In this document: positions 1 through 7,977 of the stretch, in pieces
How the letters are laid out: the number at the start of each line of letters is the position of its first letter
How positions within the stretch are numbered: position 1 is the first letter of the stretch
Origin: Planctomycetota bacterium
GTDB lineage: Bacteria; Planctomycetota; J058
Length of the DNA stretch: 64,000 nt
Assembly: GCA_023954375.1 (NCBI GenBank)
Contig: JAMLIC010000013.1
Span: 147,168 to 211,167 of the forward strand
Direction: 5' to 3'
Program-made: the position numbers and the translations under genes
Notes under the pieces: generated by a model
The model's input: the letters and a program-made list of their open reading frames with translations, nothing else
Told to the model about the DNA's origin: nothing
Databases searched by the model: none

Positions 1-82
1 TGTCGCCGATGTCGAACGCGCCGATCGCGCGCTCCTTGTCGGCGTTGCGGGCCTCGATCTGCTGGAGGATGTCGCGGCTCAT
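1..82 (-). CDS. rplS: 50S ribosomal protein L19, N-terminal part
   Basis: Only the first 27 codons are inside the window; the gene runs off the left edge. The visible start reads MSRDILQQIEARNADKERA and then GAFDIGD, which fits the N-terminal helix of L19 leading to the conserved GDTV segment. The ATG overlaps the trmD stop by 4 nt (ATGA), as expected for the common trmD-rplS pair. L19 sits at the 30S-50S interface. The assignment rests mainly on position plus this short N-terminus. Confidence 0.85.
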   Translation of the reverse strand, partial: MSRDILQQIEARNADKERAIGAFDIGD

Positions 83-897
83 GAAAGGCTCCTGGTCGCC
101 CCGCCCGACCGGGAGCCCGCCGCGCTGGCGGCGGACGTCGGGGCGTCGTCGTCGGTGGTGAAGGTGTCCGTGGTGGTGGGCCGGTCGCCGCCCCGGAGCA
201 GGTCCGGGCGGCGCTCGGCGGTCCGCTGGCGCGCCTGGGCGCGCCGCCACGCGGCCACCGCCGCGTGGTCGCCCGAGAGCAGGACCTCGGGCACGGTCAT
301 CCCGCGGAACTCCCGCGGGCGGGTGTACTGCGGGCCCTCGAGCAGGCGGTCGCCGCCCGCGGAGCCCCGCGCGAACGAGTCGGAGCCGGCGCCGTCCGGC
401 GCGCCGAGGACGCCCGGGATCAGCCGGGTGACCCCGTCGACCACGACCAGCGCCGGCATCTCGCCGCCGGAGAGGACGTAGTCGCCGACCGACACCTCCT
501 CGTACTCCAGGCCCTCGCGGATGCGGTCGTCGAAGCCCTCGTAGTGGCCGCAGAGGAGGACGAGCCACGGCTCCTTCGCCAGCTCCTCGAGGTACGCCTG
601 GTCGAGCTTGCGCCCCTGGGGGGAGAGCAGGAGGCGGCGCGGGCGCTCGAGCCCGGCCGCCCGCCCGCGCGCGAGGACGTCGTCGTCGCACGCGTAGACG
701 GGGCCGCACATGATCACCATGCCCGGCCCGCCCCCGTAGGGCTTGTCGTCGACGCTCCGGTGGCGGTCGACGGCGAAGCCGCGGAAGTCGTGGAGCTGGA
801 CGTCGAGCAGCCCCTTCTCGCGCGCGATCCGGATCTGACCGTGCGCCAGGAACGGCTCGAAGACCTGCGGGAAGAGCGTCAGCACATCGATGCGCAC
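79..897 (-). CDS. trmD: tRNA (guanine-37-N1)-methyltransferase
   Basis: The 272-aa product is a complete SPOUT-class TrmD, which methylates G37 next to the anticodon using SAM and prevents +1 frameshifting. The trefoil-knot signatures are present: LLSPQGRKLDQ, LLCGHYEGFDDRIREG and EEVSVGDYVLSGGEMPAL, followed by the RLIPGVLG hinge and the EGPQYTRP and VPEVLLSGDH segments of the C-terminal domain. The start MRIDVLTLFP is the normal family start. The C-terminus carries about 30 extra low-complexity residues. It lies between rpsP and rplS; the rimM gene often found just upstream is absent. Confidence 0.97.
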   Translation of the reverse strand: MRIDVLTLFPQVFEPFLAHGQIRIAREKGLLDVQLHDFRGFAVDRHRSVDDKPYGGGPGMVIMCGPVYACDDDVLARGRAAGLERPRRLLLSPQGRKLDQAYLEELAKEPWLVLLCGHYEGFDDRIREGLEYEEVSVGDYVLSGGEMPALVVVDGVTRLIPGVLGAPDGAGSDSFARGSAGGDRLLEGPQYTRPREFRGMTVPEVLLSGDHAAVAAWRRAQARQRTAERRPDLLRGGDRPTTTDTFTTDDDAPTSAASAAGSRSGGATRSLS

Positions 898-945
898 GAC
901 GCGGCCCTCTCTCCAGCGACGACGCGTGACCTCGAAGGGGCGGCC

Positions 946-1368
946 TTAGCCGCCGGCCTTCTTGGCCTCGCGCCGCTCCTTCTTGCTCATGGGCTTGGTC
1001 TCGACGATCTTCGCCTTGCGGGCCATGGCGACCTCGCGCTTGGCCTGCTTCTCGGCGCGCACCTTGTCGTGCGCGACCTTCTCCTCGGGCGACATGGCGC
1101 GCTTCTTGCCCGACGTGGGCACGTCGACGCCCTGCGAGAGGAGGATGTTCTGCACCGTCGGCGTGGGCAGAGCGCCCTTGCTCAGCCAGTAGCTGATCCG
1201 CTCGCGGTTCAGCGAGAACTTCTTGTCGTCGTCGGCGACGAGCGGGTCGTAGTGGCCGAGCTCCTCGATGGCGCGGCCATCGCGCCGGGTCATCGAATCG
1301 AACACACCGAGGCGGAAGAACGTGCGGTTCTTGCGGCCGAACCGCTTCAGCCGGATACGGACTGCCAT
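946..1368 (-). CDS. rpsP: 30S ribosomal protein S16 with long basic tail
   Basis: Residues 1-85 are a standard S16: MAVRIRLKRFGRKNRTFFR, then DSMTRRDGRAIEELGHYDPL and RISYWLSKGALPTPTVQ. S16 is a primary binding protein of the 30S body. Usual length is 80-90 aa; here 140 aa, the extra part being a Lys/Arg/Glu/Ala-rich helical tail ending in SKKERREAKKAGG. It lies between ffh and trmD in the same direction and is probably cotranscribed with them. The spacing to trmD is only 48 nt. Confidence 0.96.
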   Translation of the reverse strand: MAVRIRLKRFGRKNRTFFRLGVFDSMTRRDGRAIEELGHYDPLVADDDKKFSLNRERISYWLSKGALPTPTVQNILLSQGVDVPTSGKKRAMSPEEKVAHDKVRAEKQAKREVAMARKAKIVETKPMSKKERREAKKAGG

Positions 1369-1443
1369 GGGACTCCTCTGACTGACTCGCTGACTCTCTC
1401 TGGACGGGCCGCGGCTCGCCGCCCCGGTTCGGGGGGGCCCAGG

Positions 1444-2919
1444 TTACCGCTTCGCCCGCTTCTTGTCCTTCTTCGACGGGAAGTGCTTCCCGGCCGCCTT
1501 CCCGAGGGCGCGGCCGCCCGGGAGGCGCGGGAGCATGTCCTCGATCCCCTGCTGGGTCATGAGCTGCCCGAGCTTGTTGCCGCGGGTGAGCTCGCCCACC
1601 AGCTTCTTCATGACCTTGAACTGCTTGATGAGCGCGTTGACCTCGTTGACGGTGGTCCCCGCGCCGGCCGCGATCCGCCGCCGCCGGCTGCCGGCCGTGC
1701 GGTGGCTGATGAGCAGGTCGGGGTGCTTGCGCTCCGTCTTCGTCATCGAGGTGATCACGGCCTCGATCGGCTTCAGCTCGTCGCCCTGGAGGTCGACGCC
1801 CTTCATCAGCTGGCCGACGCCCGGGATCATGCCCATGACCTGCTTGAGCGGCCCGAGCTTCTTCACCGTCTGCAGCTGCTCGAGGAAGTCCTCGAAGTTC
1901 CAGCGGCCCTCGAACAGGCGCGTCGCGCTGCGCTCGGCGCGCTTCTCGTCGACGACCTCCTTGGCCTTCTCGACGAGCGAGACGATGTCGCCCATCCCCA
2001 GGACGCGCGATGCCATGCGGTCGGGGTGGAACTCCTCGAGCCGGTCGAGCTTCTCGCCCGTGCCGATGAACTTGATCGTCTTGCCGGTGACGGCCTTGAT
2101 CGACAGGGCCGCGCCGCCGCGCGCGTCGCCGTCGAGCTTGGTGAGGACCACGCCGTCGACGGCGAGCTGGTCGTTGAACTCCTTGGCCGACTTGACCGCG
2201 TCCTGGCCGGTCATCGCGTCGACGACGAGGAAGATGTTCTGCGGCTCGAGGCGCTCCTTGACGTCGCGGAGCTCCTTCATCAGGTCGTCGTCGATGTGCA
2301 GGCGGCCGGCGGTGTCGAGGATCACCGTGTCGCAGCCGGCCTGGGCAGCGAACTTGACGCCGTTCTTGCACACCTCGGCCGCGCGCGACCCGCGCTTGAA
2401 CAGGCCCGTGAGGCCCTTCGACGCGTTCGGGTCCTCCGAGTAGACGGGGAGGCCCAGCTGCTCGCCCAGGACCTTGAGCTGGTCGATGGCCGCCGGGCGC
2501 TGGAGGTCGGCGGCGACGAGCACGGGCTTGCGGCGCTTCTTCTCGACGAGGTACTTCGCGAGCTTGCCGCAGGTGGTCGTCTTGCCCGCGCCCTGCAGGC
2601 CGACCATCATGATGATCGTCGGGCCGTTGCCCTGGTCGCGGATGCGCGTGTCGATCGGGCCCATGAGGGCCACGAGCTCGTCGTTGACGATCTTGACGAT
2701 CTGCTGGCCCGGGTCGACGCCCTCGATCTGACCCTGACCGACGGCCTTGGCCTTCACCTTCTCGATGAAGTCCTTGATCACAGGGAGGGCGACGTCGGCC
2801 TCGAGCAGGGCCTTGCGCACCTCGCGCAGGCCCTCGTCGATGTTGGCCTCCGTCAGCTTGCCCCGGGAGACGAGGCGCGAGATGGCCCCGCTCAGGCCGT
2901 CGGTCAACTGATCGAACAC
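1444..2919 (-). CDS. ffh: signal recognition particle GTPase (SRP54)
   Basis: Ffh binds SRP RNA and signal peptides and delivers ribosome-nascent chains to FtsY at the membrane. The 491-aa product has the N domain (residues 1-85), the G domain with GLQGAGKTTTCGKLA, the DTAGR motif and TKLDGDARGG, and a methionine-containing M domain ending in a basic tail. M-domain signature motifs include SMTKTERKHP, RRRRIAAGAGTTVNEV and a methionine-rich finger loop (QVMGMIPGVGQLMKG). I chose the GTG at 2919 (VFDQLTDGLSG) rather than the longer frame, because this is the family N-terminus and a GGTGAG sits just upstream. Confidence 0.96.
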   Translation of the reverse strand: MFDQLTDGLSGAISRLVSRGKLTEANIDEGLREVRKALLEADVALPVIKDFIEKVKAKAVGQGQIEGVDPGQQIVKIVNDELVALMGPIDTRIRDQGNGPTIIMMVGLQGAGKTTTCGKLAKYLVEKKRRKPVLVAADLQRPAAIDQLKVLGEQLGLPVYSEDPNASKGLTGLFKRGSRAAEVCKNGVKFAAQAGCDTVILDTAGRLHIDDDLMKELRDVKERLEPQNIFLVVDAMTGQDAVKSAKEFNDQLAVDGVVLTKLDGDARGGAALSIKAVTGKTIKFIGTGEKLDRLEEFHPDRMASRVLGMGDIVSLVEKAKEVVDEKRAERSATRLFEGRWNFEDFLEQLQTVKKLGPLKQVMGMIPGVGQLMKGVDLQGDELKPIEAVITSMTKTERKHPDLLISHRTAGSRRRRIAAGAGTTVNEVNALIKQFKVMKKLVGELTRGNKLGQLMTQQGIEDMLPRLPGGRALGKAAGKHFPSKKDKKRAKR

Positions 2920-3406
2920 GAACTCACCTGTCGGTGGCAGCCTTGACGTCGCGCACCGGATCGGGCGGGCCGTCGGAGGACGACGGCGCACACGACACAC
3001 ACGAAATGCCCGGCGCGCCCCACCACGACCGTTCGCAAGGGGGCGCGACGTGCGGAATCACCGCATTTTAGGGCGGTCCGGCGCGAACGCAAGATGTGGT
3101 TTGGTCCCCGACCCGGTGGACGGCGGCCGCGGGGCGCGTTCCGCAGGAGGCGTAACTCGCGCAACGATAGGGAGGGGCGCCCAGCGCCGTCGCGCGCGCG
3201 CGCGCGCGCCCCATGGCCAAGCCGGGAGGCGGTTCGAGCTCCGGGAGGGGGAGGGCTGGCGCTCGTACGGCCCCCTGTGTCCCCCCTGCGCGCATCGAGC
3301 ACCTGGGCTTGGGACCCTCTCAGCCCATGCTCGATGAGCACGGCGGCCCCTACCCCGAGGACGTGGCGCCGTTCCCGGAGGCGATCGAGGGGGTCGAGCG
3401 CGGGGA
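2920..3406. other. intergenic region upstream of ffh
   Basis: No convincing gene is seen in this 487-nt stretch. It holds the candidate ffh promoter near 3065-3092 and an alternating CG run near 3190-3210. A short plus-strand reading frame at 3327-3410 (27 codons, starting MLDEHGGPYPEDV) has no ribosome binding site and no recognisable family, so it is not called as a gene. I looked for an SRP RNA here because of the neighbouring ffh and saw no GGAA/GGAAGCAG-type core. Confidence 0.6.
3065..3092 (-). promoter_or_regulatory. candidate sigma-70-type promoter for ffh
   Basis: On the minus strand TTGCGT (3092-3087) and TAAAAT (3070-3065) are separated by 16 nt. The -10 element is a rare AT-rich patch in very GC-rich DNA and lies about 146 nt upstream of the ffh GTG. 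The tRNA-Gln gene has a similar layout. The -35 match is weak. Confidence 0.5.
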
Positions 3407-4048
3407 CTAGGGGAGCGAGTCGAGGCCGAGGTCGGGCGTGGGCCCGTCCTCGTCCTCCTCGTCCTCGTCCTGCCCGTCCCGCCGCTTCCGGTAGAACCGG
3501 CTCGCCTCGTCGAGGAGGTTCTTCTCCTCGGCGGTCAGGCTCGCCAGCCCGGTGAGGGCGATCTTGCGCAGGACGTCGTCCACGCGCTCCTCGAAGGAGA
3601 AGGTCTCCGCCTCCGGGATGGCCATGGTCGGTTCGCGCCTCCGGGGGGACAGCTCCCGCCAGAGCGCCGCCACGGCGTCCTGGGGTGCCTCCGATCCCTC
3701 GATGATCTGTCGCAGATGGTCTCGCGCCGAGAGGAACTGGGCCACGAGGGCCTCGACGTCGCTCGAGCTGCTCCCGGCGGCGATGGCGACGCGCGTGCGG
3801 CGCTCCATGCCGTCCGGCCCCGCGAGGAGCTCCGGCTGCTTGCGCTCCTCGGGCGCCATGGCCAGGAGGATCGTCTCCGCGGAGGCGAGCATCTCCTCGA
3901 TGTCCTCCTCGGCGATGTCCTCCTCGCGGAGGAGGTCGTCGAGGCCCGGGACGCGGCGCACGATGTCCGAGACGGAGCCCAGCTCGCGCACGGCGTGGAG
4001 CTGCGCGAGGAAGTCATCGAGGTTCCAGTCGGCCAGACGATCGAACAC
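3407..4048 (-). CDS. orphan SRP54 M-domain-like protein with DUF6576-like tail
   Basis: This 213-aa protein aligns by eye with the M domain of the neighbouring Ffh but has no N or G domain. It opens VFDRLADWNLDDFLAQLHAV, parallel to the Ffh segment RWNFEDFLEQLQTVKKLG; later APEERKQPELLAG matches TKTERKHPDLL, and RRTRVAIAAGSSSSDVEAL matches the RNA-binding helix-turn-helix RRRRIAAGAGTTVNEV. The methionine-rich finger is replaced by an acidic stretch (LREEDIAEEDIEEM). Residues about 145-182 (EERVDDVLRKIALTG, SLTAEEKNLLDEAS) resemble DUF6576, a short helical unit found behind some rhomboid proteases, and the end is strongly acidic. The start is a GTG with GGGGAGGG upstream. Function unknown; whether it binds SRP RNA is inference. 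Confidence 0.85.
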   Translation of the reverse strand: MFDRLADWNLDDFLAQLHAVRELGSVSDIVRRVPGLDDLLREEDIAEEDIEEMLASAETILLAMAPEERKQPELLAGPDGMERRTRVAIAAGSSSSDVEALVAQFLSARDHLRQIIEGSEAPQDAVAALWRELSPRRREPTMAIPEAETFSFEERVDDVLRKIALTGLASLTAEEKNLLDEASRFYRKRRDGQDEDEEDEDGPTPDLGLDSLP

Positions 4049-4143
4049 GGCGGCGCCCGCCCTCCCCACAGAGCATAGAGCGGCCGGGCCCCGTCGGACA
4101 GGGACCGGGCGCCCGCCCGCCCAGGCGCTGGCGCTGCGGGACC

Positions 4144-5445
4144 TTAAGCGGCCCGGGCCGCCGGCCGCTGGGCCGCCTCGCGGGCGACCGCCGCCCCGAG
4201 GGCCACGAGCTTCTGCTCCATGCGCTCGTAGCCGCGGTCGAGGTAGTGGATCGCGTGCACGCGGGTCCGGCCCTCGGCGGCGAGGCCGGCGAGGACGAGC
4301 GCGGCCGCGGCGCGGAGGTCGGTGGCCTCGACGTCGGTCCCCGACAGGCGCTCGACCCCGCGCACGATCGCGCTGCAGCCCTCCTTCTGGATGTCCGCGC
4401 CCATGCGGTTCAGCTCGGCGAGGTGGTGGAAGCGGTCGGGGTAGATCTTCTCGGTCACGACCGAGATCCCGGGCGCGAGGCAGAGCATGGCGACGAGCTG
4501 CGCCTGGAGGTCGGTGGGGTAGGCCGGGTAGGGGAGCGTCGTCATGTGCACGGGGCGCAGGGCCCCGGTCCGGCGCACGCGGCAGATCCCCTCCTCCTCC
4601 TCGGTCACCTCGGCGCCGGCCTCGCGCAGCTTGTCGACCACGGCCGCCATGTGGTCGAGCCGCACGTCCTCGATGCGCACGTCGCCGCCCGTGAGCGCCG
4701 CGCCGACCATGAAGGTGCCGGCCTCGATGCGGTCGGGCATGACCGAGGCGCTCGCCGAGCCGAGCGACGGGACGCCGGTGATCACGAGCCGCGGCGTGCC
4801 GATCCCCTCGATCGTGGCGCCCATGCGGTTGAGGAAGTGGGCCAGGTCGTCGATCTCGGGCTCGCACGCGGCGCCCTCGATCACCGTCTTGCCGTCCGCC
4901 AGGCAGGCGGCCATGAGCGTGTTGGCCGTGGCGCCGACCGACGAGCCCATGGGCCCGCCGAGGAACACGTGCGCGCCGCGCAGGCGGCCGCCGGGCGCCT
5001 TGGCGACGATGTAGCCGTGGTCGAGCGAGATCTCGGCGCCCAGCGCGCGCAGCCCCTTGAGGTGCAGGTCGACCGGGCGCAGGCCGATCACGCACCCGCC
5101 CGGCAGCGACACCTTCGCGAACCCGCGGCGGGCGACGAGCGGCCCCAGGAGGTAGATCGAGGCGCGCATCTTCGACACGAGCTCGTAGCGGGCCACGGAG
5201 CTGGCCTGCGACTCCACCCGGCAGGAGACGACCCCGTTGCCACGCCAGTCGGCGGCGAGGCCGACCTCGCGGAGGATGTCGAGCAGCGTGCGGACGTCGA
5301 CGAGGTCCGGGACGTTGCGCAGGACGCAGCGGCCCTCGGAGAGGAGCGTGGCGGCCAGGAGCGGCAGGGCCGCGTTCTTGGCCCCGCTGACGCGCACGCT
5401 GCCCTGGAGGGCCCGCCCGCCTTCGACGATGAACGTGTCGCCCAT
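4144..5445 (-). CDS. murA: UDP-N-acetylglucosamine 1-carboxyvinyltransferase
   Basis: MurA transfers enolpyruvate from PEP to UDP-GlcNAc, the first committed step of peptidoglycan synthesis, in the cytoplasm. The 433-aa product starts MGDTFIVEGGRALQGSVRV and has the KNAALPLLAATLL segment. The loop LPGGCVIGLRPVDLHL keeps the catalytic cysteine that fosfomycin alkylates. FLGGPMGSSVGATANTLMA and YPAYPTDLQAQ are also typical. The longer upstream frame is a low-complexity Pro-rich shadow of the repeat at 5563-5686 and is not used. No strong ribosome binding site is visible at the chosen ATG. Confidence 0.96.
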   Translation of the reverse strand: MGDTFIVEGGRALQGSVRVSGAKNAALPLLAATLLSEGRCVLRNVPDLVDVRTLLDILREVGLAADWRGNGVVSCRVESQASSVARYELVSKMRASIYLLGPLVARRGFAKVSLPGGCVIGLRPVDLHLKGLRALGAEISLDHGYIVAKAPGGRLRGAHVFLGGPMGSSVGATANTLMAACLADGKTVIEGAACEPEIDDLAHFLNRMGATIEGIGTPRLVITGVPSLGSASASVMPDRIEAGTFMVGAALTGGDVRIEDVRLDHMAAVVDKLREAGAEVTEEEEGICRVRRTGALRPVHMTTLPYPAYPTDLQAQLVAMLCLAPGISVVTEKIYPDRFHHLAELNRMGADIQKEGCSAIVRGVERLSGTDVEATDLRAAAALVLAGLAAEGRTRVHAIHYLDRGYERMEQKLVALGAAVAREAAQRPAARAA

Positions 5446-5467
5446 GTGAGTTCGCACCCCGCCGCGC

Positions 5468-6037
5468 TTGGTATCGGCGTCGGCGGCGCCGGGCCTTGAG
5501 GGCGCTTCGGGCGCGGCCGGCGGCGCCGTAGAGCGGGCGAGGGAGGCGCCGGTGGACGCGACGAGCGGGAGCGGGAGCGGGAGCGGGAGCGGGAGCGGGA
5601 GCGGGAGCGGGAGCGGGGGCGGGAGCGGGGGCGGGGGCGGGGGCGGTTTCGGCCTCGGCCTCGGCCTCGGCCTCGGCCTCGGCCTGGCCGGCTGCTGCAC
5701 CGGTCCGCCCCCGACGTTGCCAGCGGCGTCCGCGGCGGGCGCTGGCGCCCTGCCCGCGTCACCGGCGGCCGACGCGCGCCCGGCTGTGCGCGTGGACGTG
5801 GTCGCGGACGACGCGCCCCTGGCCGAGGTCCTCGGACGCCTTGGCCGCCGGGTCGCCTGGAACCTGGTCTGCGAGCCGGCCGCCGCCGACGTGCGCGTGT
5901 CGCTCCGGGTGTTCGACCTGCCCTGGCGCGACGCGCTCGACCTCGTGCTGACCCGCGCGCGGGCCGAGGCGACGCCCGCCGGCGAGCGGACGCTCTACGT
6001 GACCTGCCCGCCGCGTGTGACCCTCCGCTCCTGGTGA
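5468..6037 (+). CDS. putative STN-domain (secretin/TonB short N-terminal) lipoprotein
   Basis: The last ~85 residues (RVDVVADDAPLAEVLGRLG, then VRVSLRVFDLPWRDALDLVL and ERTLYVTC) have the pattern of an STN domain, the small fold at the start of secretins and TonB receptors. Upstream is a Gly-Ser repeat, a Gly-Leu repeat and LAGCC, which together could act as a hydrophobic segment with a lipobox. The Gly-Ser/Gly-Leu part is encoded by hexanucleotide repeats. The start is unsettled: TTG at 5468 or a GTG near 5552. The 3' end overlaps the convergent radical SAM gene by 43 nt. It may be a stand-alone STN lipoprotein or the remnant of a longer secretin-like gene. Confidence 0.55.
   Translation: MVSASAAPGLEGASGAAGGAVERAREAPVDATSGSGSGSGSGSGSGSGSGGGSGGGGGGGFGLGLGLGLGLGLAGCCTGPPPTLPAASAAGAGALPASPAADARPAVRVDVVADDAPLAEVLGRLGRRVAWNLVCEPAAADVRVSLRVFDLPWRDALDLVLTRARAEATPAGERTLYVTCPPRVTLRSW
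5563..5686. repeat. hexanucleotide repeat tract
   Basis: About fourteen imperfect copies of GAGCGG (some units GGGCGG) run to about 5650 and are followed directly by about five copies of GGCCTC. On the plus strand they encode (SG)n then (GL)n inside the STN-domain gene. On the minus strand they would encode Pro-Leu and Pro-Arg runs. Tracts like this change length by slippage. Confidence 0.9.
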
Positions 6038-6894
6038 CCCGGCCCGACGGCGTTGAACCCCTCGCACGAGACGAGCACGCGCTCCGCGCCGAGGACCGCG
6101 GCCAGGCCGGCGCGGACCTCCTCCAGCGCCTCGAGCCGCGTCCAGCGCGCGTGACCCGCCGCCAGGAGCATGTCGACGAACGGCGTGCGCCGCGTGCGCA
6201 GCCCCTGGCTGCCGTCGCCCACGAGGTAGTGGTCGACCACCACGCGGTCGCACACGGCGTCGAGGCGGGCGGCGAAGGCGGCCAGGTCGCCGATCGGCAG
6301 GAGCGGGCTGACGGCCGCCTGCGTGCGCACCCCCGCCCGCCGGAACGCGGCCAGCGCCTCGAGGCGGCCGGCGATCGGGGTCGCGTGCGGCGGGAGGCCG
6401 GGGACGCGCTCGAGGTCGGTCTCCACGGTCACGGACAGCCACACGGCGGTCCGGCGCGACAGGTCGACGAGCAGGTCGAGGTCGCGCGTGACCAGCGGCG
6501 CGCGCGTCTGCACCACCAGCACGTCCGGCGGCCGCTCGAGCATCTCCTCGAGCACCCCGCGCGTGACGCCGAGCGCGGCCTCCTGCGGCAGGTAGGGGTC
6601 GGTGCTCGAGCTCATGTAGATCCGCAGGGGCCGCGGCCCGCCGCGCGCGCGCCGCAGCCGGTCGTGGTCGCGCGCGTAGAGGGCGCGCGCCTCGCGCTTG
6701 GCCCCGTAGAGCCCCCACGGCCGGCCGCGCGTCACCCACCCGTTGTGCTGCGCGTAGCAGAAGACGCCGCACACCCCGCGCGCGAAGGAGCACCCCGAGT
6801 AGGGGTTCAGCGTGTGCGTGTAGCCCGCCTGCAGGAACCCGCCCGTCGGGGTGAGGATCGAGCGCGCGTCGAGCGTCGGCACCTGCGGGGCCAC
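5995..6894 (-). CDS. SPL-family radical SAM protein
   Basis: The 299-aa product resembles the Rv2578c/SplB-like radical SAM family: LTPTGGFLQAGYTHTLNPY, then the cluster cysteines in SGCSFARGVCGVFCYAQ, IYMSSSTDPYLPQE and VQTRAPLVTRDLDLL. Such proteins bind a 4Fe-4S cluster and cleave SAM; the substrate is not known for this subgroup. The cysteines are spaced C-x6-C-x3-C instead of the textbook C-x3-C-x2-C. The start is a GTG (MAPQVPTLDARSILTPT). It is divergent from the methyltransferase at 6957. Confidence 0.85.
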   Translation of the reverse strand: MAPQVPTLDARSILTPTGGFLQAGYTHTLNPYSGCSFARGVCGVFCYAQHNGWVTRGRPWGLYGAKREARALYARDHDRLRRARGGPRPLRIYMSSSTDPYLPQEAALGVTRGVLEEMLERPPDVLVVQTRAPLVTRDLDLLVDLSRRTAVWLSVTVETDLERVPGLPPHATPIAGRLEALAAFRRAGVRTQAAVSPLLPIGDLAAFAARLDAVCDRVVVDHYLVGDGSQGLRTRRTPFVDMLLAAGHARWTRLEALEEVRAGLAAVLGAERVLVSCEGFNAVGPGHQERRVTRGGQVT

Positions 6895-6921
6895 CCCACG
6901 ACGATAGCCGCGCGGAGAACC

Positions 6922-6950
6922 TTGTCAGCCCTCCGGGGGCCGGCGACATT
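6922..6950 (+). promoter_or_regulatory. candidate promoter of a leaderless transcript
   Basis: TTGTCA at 6922-6927 matches the -35 consensus at five of six bases and is followed after 17 nt by GACATT at 6945-6950. The GTG start of the next gene is only 6 nt further, so the transcript would begin at or next to the start codon. No ribosome binding site is present. Confidence 0.5.
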
Positions 6951-6956
6951 CCAGGC

Positions 6957-7955
6957 GTGCCGGGCCTCTACGGTCGTCGTGTCTGGTCGCTTCCGCCCGA
7001 CCTCCCCGAGGTCGACGTCCCTCCGTGCCCCGCCTGCGACGCCCGACGCGCCCGGCCGGCGTTCGCCATCGAGGGCCTCGAGGCGCGGATCGTCGTGTGC
7101 CCGGGCTGCGGGCTCGGCCGCATGCATCCCATGCCCACCGAGGAGGAGGTGCGCGCCTTCTACCCGGCGGAGTACTACGGCGAGGAGGGGCGGAAGTTCG
7201 TCCCGATCATCGAGGCGCCCCTGCGGCTCGTCGGCGCGCGGCACGTGCGCTTCCTCGTGCGCGACCTGCCCCGCGGCGCCCGCGTCCTCGACGTGGGCTG
7301 CGGCAGAGGCGTGCTCCTCTCGGCGCTCGCCGACCGCGGCCTCGAGGCGCACGGGGTGGAGCTGAGCGAGGCCGCCGCGCGCGGGGCGGACCCGCGCGCC
7401 GAGGTGCGGATCGCGCCGACCCTCGCCGAGGCCGGCTATCCGGACGCCTTCTTCGACCGCGTGATCATCTGGCACGTCTTCGAGCACCTGCGCGACCCGC
7501 GCGCCACGCTGGCCGAGGTGCGCCGCGTCCTGCGGCCCGGCGGCGAGGTCGTCGTCTCCGTGCCGAACTTCTCCAGCGCCCAGGCGCGCTGGGCGGGCGC
7601 CGCCTGGTTCCACCTCGACCCGCCGCGCCACCTGTGGCACTTCACGCTCGACGCCCTGCGCCGGCTGCTCGAGCGAGAGGGGCTCCCGCTGGTCGCCGAG
7701 CACCACTTCTCGCTCCGCCAGAACCCGTTCGGCTGGGTGCAGAGCGCGCTCAACCGCGTCCCCGGCCTGCCGCGCAACGCCCTCTACGAGCTCCTGCAGA
7801 CCGGCGGCCCGCCGGGGGCGCCGCTCCCGCTGCCGCAGCGCCTGGCCCTGCGCGCCGTATGGCTGGCCGCGCTGGGGCCGGTGGTGGGCCTGAGCGTCGT
7901 CGAGGCCGCGCTGCGCAGCGGCGCGACCGTCTGCGTCGTCGGCCGCGCGCGCTGA
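6957..7955 (+). CDS. class I SAM methyltransferase with N-terminal zinc ribbon
   Basis: The 332-aa protein starts with a four-cysteine knuckle (CPACDARR...VVCPGCGLGRMHPMP) followed by PAEYYGEE, a layout common in polysaccharide and lipid-modifying methyltransferases of the Methyltransf_23 type. The SAM site is RVLDVGCGRGVLLSAL with DRVIIWHVFEHLRDP and VLRPGGEVVVSVPN. A hydrophobic stretch near the C-terminus (LALRAVWLAALGPVVGL) may touch the membrane. The substrate cannot be read from sequence. It ends in a shared hairpin terminator with the convergent TPR gene. Confidence 0.88.
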   Translation: MPGLYGRRVWSLPPDLPEVDVPPCPACDARRARPAFAIEGLEARIVVCPGCGLGRMHPMPTEEEVRAFYPAEYYGEEGRKFVPIIEAPLRLVGARHVRFLVRDLPRGARVLDVGCGRGVLLSALADRGLEAHGVELSEAAARGADPRAEVRIAPTLAEAGYPDAFFDRVIIWHVFEHLRDPRATLAEVRRVLRPGGEVVVSVPNFSSAQARWAGAAWFHLDPPRHLWHFTLDALRRLLEREGLPLVAEHHFSLRQNPFGWVQSALNRVPGLPRNALYELLQTGGPPGAPLPLPQRLALRAVWLAALGPVVGLSVVEAALRSGATVCVVGRAR

Positions 7956-7977
7956 TCGCGCGGCGCCGATCAGCGCG
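7948..7977. terminator. bidirectional hairpin between convergent genes
   Basis: CGCGCTGATC (7948-7957) and GATCAGCGCG (7968-7977) form a perfect 10-bp stem with a 10-nt loop. The stem spans the stop codons of both convergent genes. There is no U-tract, so termination by this element alone is uncertain. Confidence 0.6.

Noticed and set aside
265..2946. 893-aa plus-strand open frame opposite trmD, rpsP and ffh
   Set aside because: It is the antisense shadow of three strongly supported genes; the composition (Leu/Ala/Arg/Glu/Val) is the usual artefact of GC-rich antisense frames.
3190..3212. Alternating CG run as a regulatory Z-DNA site
   Set aside because: Short CG runs are expected by chance at this GC content.
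2920..3406. SRP RNA gene near ffh
   Set aside because: No conserved SRP RNA tetraloop or symmetric-loop sequence was found on either strand.
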